A stretch of 18,620 bases of DNA from an uncultured Oscillospiraceae bacterium. Its GTDB lineage: Bacteria > Bacillota > Clostridia > Oscillospirales > Oscillospiraceae. Made by a program: the position numbers and the translations under genes. The stretch lies in assembly GCA_910578575.1 (NCBI GenBank), contig CAJTQP010000043.1:1-18620 (forward strand). Reading direction: 5' to 3'. Below, piece after piece: positions 14,540 through 18,620 of this stretch. The notes under the pieces were generated by a model, which worked only from the letters and a program-made list of their open reading frames with translations, was not told the DNA's origin and did not search any database. Positions within the stretch are counted from its first letter, which is position 1, and every line of letters begins with the position of its first letter.

Positions 14540-14594
14540 AGTTTTTTGTAATCAGATGAGAAAGCACTGGTAAGAAAGTATACTTTTTTGTAAG
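14540..14594. repeat. Two direct copies of a TTTTTTGTAA motif upstream of spoVT and the adhesin leader
   Basis: TTTTTTGTAA occurs at 14542-14551 and 14584-14593, 42 bp apart (about four helical turns). The second copy is part of TACTTTTTTGTAA and of an AAAGTATACTTT palindrome (14576-14587). The same 13-mer recurs at 18483-18495 and, inverted, at 18585-18597. TATACT (14579-14584), with ATGAGA 17 bp before it, is also a weak plus-strand promoter candidate for the adhesin transcript. Confidence 0.5.
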
Positions 14595-14929
14595 ACTCTG
14601 CCATGGAGCGGGAGACAAACGCCCATGGAAGCTTGCGGTCCTTCGCCAAACAGCGCCTCTGGCGTGGTGCACAGGCGCCAAACCAGTGGGCGGCTTGTCA
14701 GGGGATGTAAAACAAAAGGGCCTAGGACTAGACAGGGGATCTAAGCGGCAGGTGGGCATCCACCGCTGCGGTCACTTTTTACGTGGATTCGCCCAGGCAT
14801 TCCCTACGGACTGCCTCAGGCTGATTCAAATTTTTTGCAGAGAGGAGGCGTTGCGCCATGTTGCAAAATAGTCCACCTTGGGAGACGCCCGCCGTCATAC
14901 GCGTCGGTGACGGCGGGATGGGCTGTGTA
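14595..14929 (+). other. Gene-free, structured leader region of unknown function
   Basis: No convincing protein gene is visible here. Several stems are: an outer GACAA...TTGTC stem (about 14614-14699) enclosing CGCC/GGCG hairpins, a GGTGG-GCAT-CCACC hairpin (14751-14764) followed after 11 bases by TTTTT (14776-14780), and a perfect 10-bp stem CCCGCCGTCA/TGACGGCGGG (14888-14897 with 14908-14917). It may be a small RNA or part of the long 5' leader of the adhesin gene. I could not match it to a known RNA family. Confidence 0.35.
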
Positions 14930-15031
14930 GGCGCGTCCGGCAAACCAGCGGAAACGCTGGGACGCAAAGCTAGAGGCTAACGTTCTCTCGGAGGTACTCC
15001 GAGGGGGCTATGCTCGTTCAGCTGCCGGATC
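14930..15031 (+). promoter_or_regulatory. Class I cyclic-di-GMP riboswitch (GEMM-I)
   Basis: The aptamer core matches GEMM-I closely: GGCAAACC (14939-14946), the CCAGCG-GAAA-CGCTGG stem with a GNRA tetraloop (14945-14960), GGGACGCAAAGC (14959-14970) and a second hairpin CTCGGAG-GTA-CTCCGAG (14988-15004). The closing stem TCCGGC (14936-14941) pairs with GCCGGA (15024-15029). It lies 56 nt upstream of the adhesin start codon on the same strand. I cannot tell from sequence whether ligand turns expression on or off, because no clear terminator follows the aptamer. A TTTGCG/CGCAAA hairpin (15034-15049) follows directly. Confidence 0.92.
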
Positions 15032-15086
15032 TCTTTGCGTCCGCGCAAATACAAATTTTGTAAATGCAAAGAAAGGAACTATTTTC

Positions 15087-17765
15087 ATGAAAACCGTGAA
15101 AAAGTTACAACGCGGGTTCGAGTTCCTTTTTCCCTTGGCGCTGTGCCTGATGCTGGCACTGTGCCTGAGCATGATGAACCCGACCGCGCTGGCACTCAGC
15201 CCCACTGATTTGGTGGTGGCGGAGGCCGAACCTATGGGACCGACGGAGCCCACGGAACCGACGGAACCCACGGAGCCTACGGAACCGACGGAGCCGACGG
15301 AGCCCACGGAACCGGTTGAACCCGAACTGCCTGAACAGACAGGTACACTAGGGGTTGATTCGGAGGAAGCCCTGAAAGCGGCCATCGACGGAGCAACCGC
15401 CGATCCGCTCACTATTGTGATGAAACAAGCCTTTACGCTTGCAAACTCTATCACGGTAAACGGCAAGAACATCACCCTGGACCTGAATGGGTTTGCGCTT
15501 ACCTATACTGGCTCAGAGGGTGCAGCGTTCGTGCTGGTTGGTGGGGCTTACTTCACCGTTTCTGATTCCAGTTGGAAACCTGACGAAATCTCCAAAAAGG
15601 AAGTTTCCTATGGAGATGCAGGTGCTATAGTGCGCAAAAGCACTAGGGCAAAAGCCACAGGGACGGAAACCATTTTGGTTCCTTCTGAGGCTGTGCTTGA
15701 ATCTTCTGGACAGATTGTATCCCAATCCCAGGATATTTTTGTGCTCTATGATGGCCACCTGACCCTGCTTGGCGGCGTACTCAATCCAATGGGGCACACA
15801 GCCATTTGCGTCTATGGCACCAGTGCCTTCACGATGGAGGGTGGCTGGGTTACCAATGGCGCACGTGCCGTTTATATGAGCGGCCCTGGTGCTGTTACGA
15901 TCAATGGTGGTTATATTGTCAACAATCAGGCCTATAAGGGCGGCGGAATTGCAGCCTATGACGGTGTGGTCACCATCAAAGGTGGCGTCATTGCTGGCAA
16001 TGAAGTAAGTGACAAACAGAGTAGCTATACGGATGGCTGGTGCGGCGACGCCTGGGGCGGCGGTGGCATTTATGCGGAAAACGGCACGAAAATCACCATG
16101 ACTGGTGGTATGATTGCTGGAAACCGTGCGAATGCGTCCAACGCCTGGAACCTCGGCGGCGACGGCGGCGGTATCTATCTGTATGGCAGTGGCACCGCCC
16201 TGAATATGTCCGGTGGCTCCATCACTGGGAACTATGCAGGCGGCGCTATGGGAGAAAATGCGAACAACTTCAACAGTGGCGGCGGCGGCATTTATGCCAA
16301 CGTCGGCACCAGCGTCACCCTAAGTGGTAACGCGCAGATCACCGGCAACACGTCCCGTACAGGCGGCGGTGGCATTTATGCCGCTGGCGCATTCACCATG
16401 AATGGTGGCACCGTCGACGGAAACGTAGCGGAGAACAACGAGGGCGGCGGCCTCTACCTCCGCCCTGGAGAAAGCAAGGATGGCAGCGTGGCAAAGATCA
16501 CCGCTGGCTATATCACCAACAACCGCACCAATACAACGCAGCACTGGGGTGGCGGCGGTATCTTCGTGGAAATGGGGTCCCGCCTCTACCTGGAGAATGC
16601 CCTCTTCACCGACAACACGGCCAATGGCTTTGGCGGCGGTGTGGGCGGCTGCTCCACGGGCCTGCTGGCGCTGACCATCAAAGACGGCATTGCCTCTTTT
16701 GGGAACACCGCGTTGAATCAGGCACTTTCCGGCGAATTCTCTGGGAAACCTTACGACCATACTGCTGCAAACAACGGCTTGTTCATGAGTACCGGGTCCA
16801 ACGACTTTTTCTGTGCCAACCAGAGCATGGTTTATGACCTGATGCTGGGCGGCGGCTTGGCAAACTGGAGCGGCACAAAGGACGTAGGGGAAGGCTATGA
16901 TTCTAAGGATTTTGCTACCGAACTGGTCGACACCCTGAACAACCCGTTCATCGCGGCAACGTACCTGATGGGTCTGAATGCAAACCCCACTGCGGATGCG
17001 ATGGCAGCCGCATATAAGAGCGCCCGCGTCTTCATCACGGGGAACTTCTCCAACATCCACGGCGGCGGTATCATGTGCAATGGTATCCTGCTGGGCGGCG
17101 AAGTGCCTACGGATGAGATCCACATCACCGTCGGTGCAGTGACTCTGCCGGTGGATAAGATCTATCTGAACAAAGAGACGGGGGAGAAGGTGCCCCTGAA
17201 CAAGGATCAGTTCAAGTTTGTCCTTGCCAAAGAGGTCGAGGTGAAGGATGGCAAGGTCACTGCCAAAGGGGAGACCCAGACGTTCACCAATGACGCAAAC
17301 GGCCTTGTGAACATCCGCTTCCCCCTGACTGCGGTAGGGGAACTTGTGTTCTACCTGATGGAAGTACAGGACAGCCAGACGGGCGTTACGTATGACGACG
17401 CAGTCTACAAGCTGACGGTTATGGCAAGCAAAGACAGGGATGAGTACTTCAATCTTGGTGGGGTAATTGGCATTACCACTACAATTTTGAAGGGCGATGT
17501 CACTGTCACCGAGATGATCGTGGCGGAGGAGGGCAATCGTTTGGAGGATGGTGAAGCGGTTGAAGGCAACAAGATCACATTCACCAACCATTACACACCG
17601 CCTGAGGAACCCGAAGAACCCACCACCAGCGTAACGGTCAACAAAGTGTGGAAAGGCGATGAGGGCCAGAATCGGCCTGACAGCATTACCGTGGAGTTGT
17701 ACGGGGATGGAGCAATCTATGATACCGTACAGCTGACAAAGGACGGTGGCTGGACCCATACCTAG
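15087..17765 (+). CDS. Large secreted beta-helix surface adhesin, interrupted by an in-frame TAG
   Basis: A c-di-GMP-controlled surface protein of 892 residues up to the stop. A signal peptide (about 1-37, FLFPLALCLMLALCL, cleavage near ALA) is followed by eight TEP repeats (53-76). A right-handed beta-helix/pectin-lyase-like region runs from about 100 to 600, with many GGGIY turns (GGGGIYAENGT near 325, GGGGIYANVGT near 400). An FctA/Spy0128-like isopeptide domain follows at about 680-838 (YLMEVQD with Glu, ITFTNHY with Asn). The start of a CnaB domain comes last (VTVNKVWKGD, Lys853). The TAG at 17763-17765 falls within WTHT-stop-TDL, where CnaB domains usually have Trp. ATG at 15087 has AAAGGA nine bases upstream. 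Base use is less GC-rich than the neighbours, suggesting accessory origin. Role inferred: adhesion or matrix attachment. Confidence 0.88.
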   Translation: MKTVKKLQRGFEFLFPLALCLMLALCLSMMNPTALALSPTDLVVAEAEPMGPTEPTEPTEPTEPTEPTEPTEPTEPVEPELPEQTGTLGVDSEEALKAAIDGATADPLTIVMKQAFTLANSITVNGKNITLDLNGFALTYTGSEGAAFVLVGGAYFTVSDSSWKPDEISKKEVSYGDAGAIVRKSTRAKATGTETILVPSEAVLESSGQIVSQSQDIFVLYDGHLTLLGGVLNPMGHTAICVYGTSAFTMEGGWVTNGARAVYMSGPGAVTINGGYIVNNQAYKGGGIAAYDGVVTIKGGVIAGNEVSDKQSSYTDGWCGDAWGGGGIYAENGTKITMTGGMIAGNRANASNAWNLGGDGGGIYLYGSGTALNMSGGSITGNYAGGAMGENANNFNSGGGGIYANVGTSVTLSGNAQITGNTSRTGGGGIYAAGAFTMNGGTVDGNVAENNEGGGLYLRPGESKDGSVAKITAGYITNNRTNTTQHWGGGGIFVEMGSRLYLENALFTDNTANGFGGGVGGCSTGLLALTIKDGIASFGNTALNQALSGEFSGKPYDHTAANNGLFMSTGSNDFFCANQSMVYDLMLGGGLANWSGTKDVGEGYDSKDFATELVDTLNNPFIAATYLMGLNANPTADAMAAAYKSARVFITGNFSNIHGGGIMCNGILLGGEVPTDEIHITVGAVTLPVDKIYLNKETGEKVPLNKDQFKFVLAKEVEVKDGKVTAKGETQTFTNDANGLVNIRFPLTAVGELVFYLMEVQDSQTGVTYDDAVYKLTVMASKDRDEYFNLGGVIGITTTILKGDVTVTEMIVAEEGNRLEDGEAVEGNKITFTNHYTPPEEPEEPTTSVTVNKVWKGDEGQNRPDSITVELYGDGAIYDTVQLTKDGGWTHT
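15243..15314 (+). repeat. Eight tandem 9-bp TEP codon repeats
   Basis: The unit ACG GAR CCN occurs eight times in a row, encoding (Thr-Glu-Pro)8 just after the signal peptide, followed by VEP. Third positions vary between units, so copies have diverged, but the array could still change in length in steps of three residues without frameshift. Confidence 0.9.
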
Positions 17766-18293
17766 ACAGATCTGGCGATTGACGTTATTTGGACCGTGAA
17801 GGAGGTCGTGGTACCTGGCTACACCTCTAAGGTTACCAATGACGGGAATGATTTTACCATCACCAACACTTGGCAACCCCCTGAGGAACCGGGAAAACCC
17901 GGTGGCTCCGATCCTGACCCGGATCCCGATCCCGACCCTGACCCCGAACCTCCCGTAGATGTCCCCGACCCCGACGTGCCTCTGGACCCCGGACCGGAGC
18001 CTGAGGAGCCCCCGGTGGACATCCCGGATGAGGAACCGCCCCTAGTGGACGTCCCCGACGAGGAGCCCCCCCTGGTGGAGGTACCCGACCCGGATGTCCC
18101 CCTGGCACCTCGGCCCACGACTCCCGTGCGTCCCACGACGCCCGTGACCACCGTGTCCGTGGAAATTCCCGACGAGGAAGTTCCTCTGGCCGACGTGCCC
18201 GAAACTGGGGACAGCAGCGCACTGTGGGCCGCGATGGCCCTTGCGGCAGGGGCAGGCGTTGTCTGCCTGACGCCGAAGAAGAAGGAGCAGTAA
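17766..18293 (+). pseudogene. In-frame continuation of the adhesin: rest of CnaB domain, wall spacer and VPETG anchor
   Basis: After the TAG the same frame stays open for 175 codons. It completes the CnaB domain (WTVKEVVVPGYTS with Glu, FTITNTW with Asn), then gives a Pro/Asp/Glu-rich spacer that includes six Asp-Pro pairs (17910-17945) and repeats of the VPDEEPPL type. The end is a sortase sorting signal: DVPETGD, a hydrophobic stretch (ALWAAMALAAGAGVVCL) and the basic tail KKKEQ. There is no ribosome binding site near the first possible internal start (GTG at 17796), so independent translation is unlikely. It is made only if the TAG is read through, or it is the detached end of a gene broken by a nonsense mutation. 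Conservation of the frame and of all motifs suggests the break is recent or not a real loss. Confidence 0.85.
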
Positions 18294-18324
18294 GCCTCCC
18301 GACAGTGTCACGCACAAACCGGCA

Positions 18325-18354
18325 AAAAGCCGGGGCCTTTTGGCCCCGGCTTTT
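18325..18354 (+). terminator. Intrinsic terminator of the adhesin gene
   Basis: AAAAGCCGGGGCC (18325-18337), loop TTTT, GGCCCCGGCTTTT (18342-18354), then CCTTTT. It is a strong 13-bp stem 31 bp after the final TAA, consistent with one transcript through both sides of the TAG. Confidence 0.9.
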
Positions 18355-18372
18355 CCTTTTGCATGGAAGTAT

Positions 18373-18406
18373 AACGACCCCTCTGGAGTTTACCAGAGGG
18401 GTCGTT
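18373..18406. terminator. Second hairpin, 14-bp perfect stem
   Basis: AACGACCCCTCTGG (18373-18386) pairs with CCAGAGGGGTCGTT (18393-18406) across a 6-nt loop, followed by GTGTTTTGTT. It acts as a back-up or bidirectional terminator behind the adhesin gene. Confidence 0.75.
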
Positions 18407-18468
18407 GTGTTTTGTTGCATAGATTGTTCGCTAAGATAGGGTCAAAGTGGCGGTGGCAGGAGGGTATG

Positions 18469-18496
18469 CTTACAGAAAACTGTACTTTTTTGTAAC
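18469..18496 (-). promoter_or_regulatory. 28-bp dyad, upstream copy (candidate operator)
   Basis: Read on the minus strand this begins GTTACAAAAAAGTACAG, identical over 17 bases to the start of the copy at 18584-18611; over 28 bp, 25 agree. Each copy is itself a rough dyad of TTACA-A-run and T-run-TGTAA. The centre lies about 80 bp before the predicted start of transcription. Confidence 0.6.
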
Positions 18497-18528
18497 CGAA
18501 ATTTGACCTAAAATGACGCTATCCCCTG

Positions 18529-18557
18529 TTGAAATTCTGTTTGTTTTGTGCTATATT
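18529..18557 (+). promoter_or_regulatory. Promoter reading out of the window, between two inverted dyads
   Basis: TTGAAA (18529-18534), a 17-bp spacer and TATATT (18552-18557), with start expected near 18564. The gene it serves lies beyond the window. The stretch 18407-18620 holds no gene that I can support. Confidence 0.65.
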
Positions 18558-18583
18558 TGGTATAGATTACAGTAAATTACTAT

Positions 18584-18611
18584 GTTACAAAAAAGTACAG
18601 CTTTTTGTAAC
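18584..18611 (+). promoter_or_regulatory. 28-bp dyad, downstream copy (candidate operator)
   Basis: GTTACAAAAAAGTACAG followed by CTTTTTGTAAC, a near-palindrome with TTAC/GTAA ends. It begins about 20 bp after the predicted transcript start. Its centre is 115 bp from that of the upstream copy, close to eleven helical turns. Confidence 0.6.
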
Positions 18612-18620
18612 AAAACGGCA

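Noticed and set aside
14517..14759. Minus-strand open frame in the spoVT upstream region
   Set aside because: No ribosome binding site, odd composition, and it crosses the repeated TTTTTTGTAA motifs and stem structures.
15243..15314. CRISPR-like short repeat array
   Set aside because: The 9-bp units have no spacers and are codon repeats within an open frame; no CRISPR array is visible in the window.
15008..15475. Minus-strand open frame with a GSVGSVGSV repeat
   Set aside because: The repeat is the antisense of the TEP array in the adhesin gene; there is no independent support.
17796..18293. A separate 165-residue gene starting at GTG 17796
   Set aside because: No ribosome binding site or promoter precedes it, it has no signal peptide although it carries a wall-sorting signal, and it is in frame with and completes the CnaB domain of the upstream gene. 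It is better read as the C-terminal continuation past the TAG.
18469..18611. Terminal inverted repeats of an insertion element
   Set aside because: Only about 87 bp lie between the copies, with no transposase or target duplication, and a promoter sits between them, so paired operators fit better.

Overview
The window looks like a chromosomal segment of a high-GC, spore-forming Clostridia of the Oscillospiraceae type (Flavonifractor / Pseudoflavonifractor / Lawsonibacter-like). This placement is inferred from a Gram-positive PolC, SpoIIID and SpoVT, a Gram-positive YloU-FakA pair, a minimal two-gene SUF system, strong AGGAGG-type ribosome binding sites and a sortase-type surface protein.

Layout: (1) 1-1413, plus strand: the 3' end of polC and a small HD-domain hydrolase, closed by a cluster of hairpins. 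(2) 1572-7693, minus strand, reading right to left: a DUF1846 protein, asparagine synthetase AsnA, an alanyl-tRNA editing protein (AlaX long form), a TetR regulator 17 bp behind it, and the Na+/proline symporter PutP. A perfect 32-bp palindrome lies between tetR and the putP promoter and is the natural candidate TetR operator. (3) 7904-10144, plus strand: a near-consensus promoter and a minimal Fe-S cluster scaffold operon (SufC ATPase plus one SufB-like protein), with an overlapping PaaI/hotdog thioesterase. (4) 10206-10418, minus strand: a 70-residue membrane protein with a CGCCPC motif. (5) 10440-13436, plus strand: Asp23/YloU, fatty-acid kinase FakA and a lipoprotein in one apparent operon. 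(6) 13507-14453, minus strand: spoIIID and spoVT, each with a candidate sporulation sigma promoter. (7) 14454-18406: a long leader with a class I c-di-GMP riboswitch in front of a large secreted beta-helix adhesin. (8) 18469-18620: a promoter flanked by two inverted copies of a 28-bp dyad, reading out of the window.

The most striking region is 14540-18620. The adhesin has a signal peptide, an eight-copy TEP repeat, a glycine-rich beta-helix, an FctA-like isopeptide domain, a CnaB domain, a Pro/Asp/Glu-rich wall spacer and a VPETG sorting signal. An in-frame TAG at 17763-17765 cuts the CnaB domain where the family usually has Trp (TGG). It separates the presumed isopeptide Lys from its Glu and Asn partners and removes the wall anchor. 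The frame stays open for 175 more codons, so this is a recent nonsense mutation, a sequence error, or a readthrough switch between secreted and anchored forms. The motif TACTTTTTTGTAA (or its complement) occurs between spoVT and the adhesin leader and twice around the terminal promoter, which suggests a shared regulator.

All family assignments come from reading the sequence. No database search was run.
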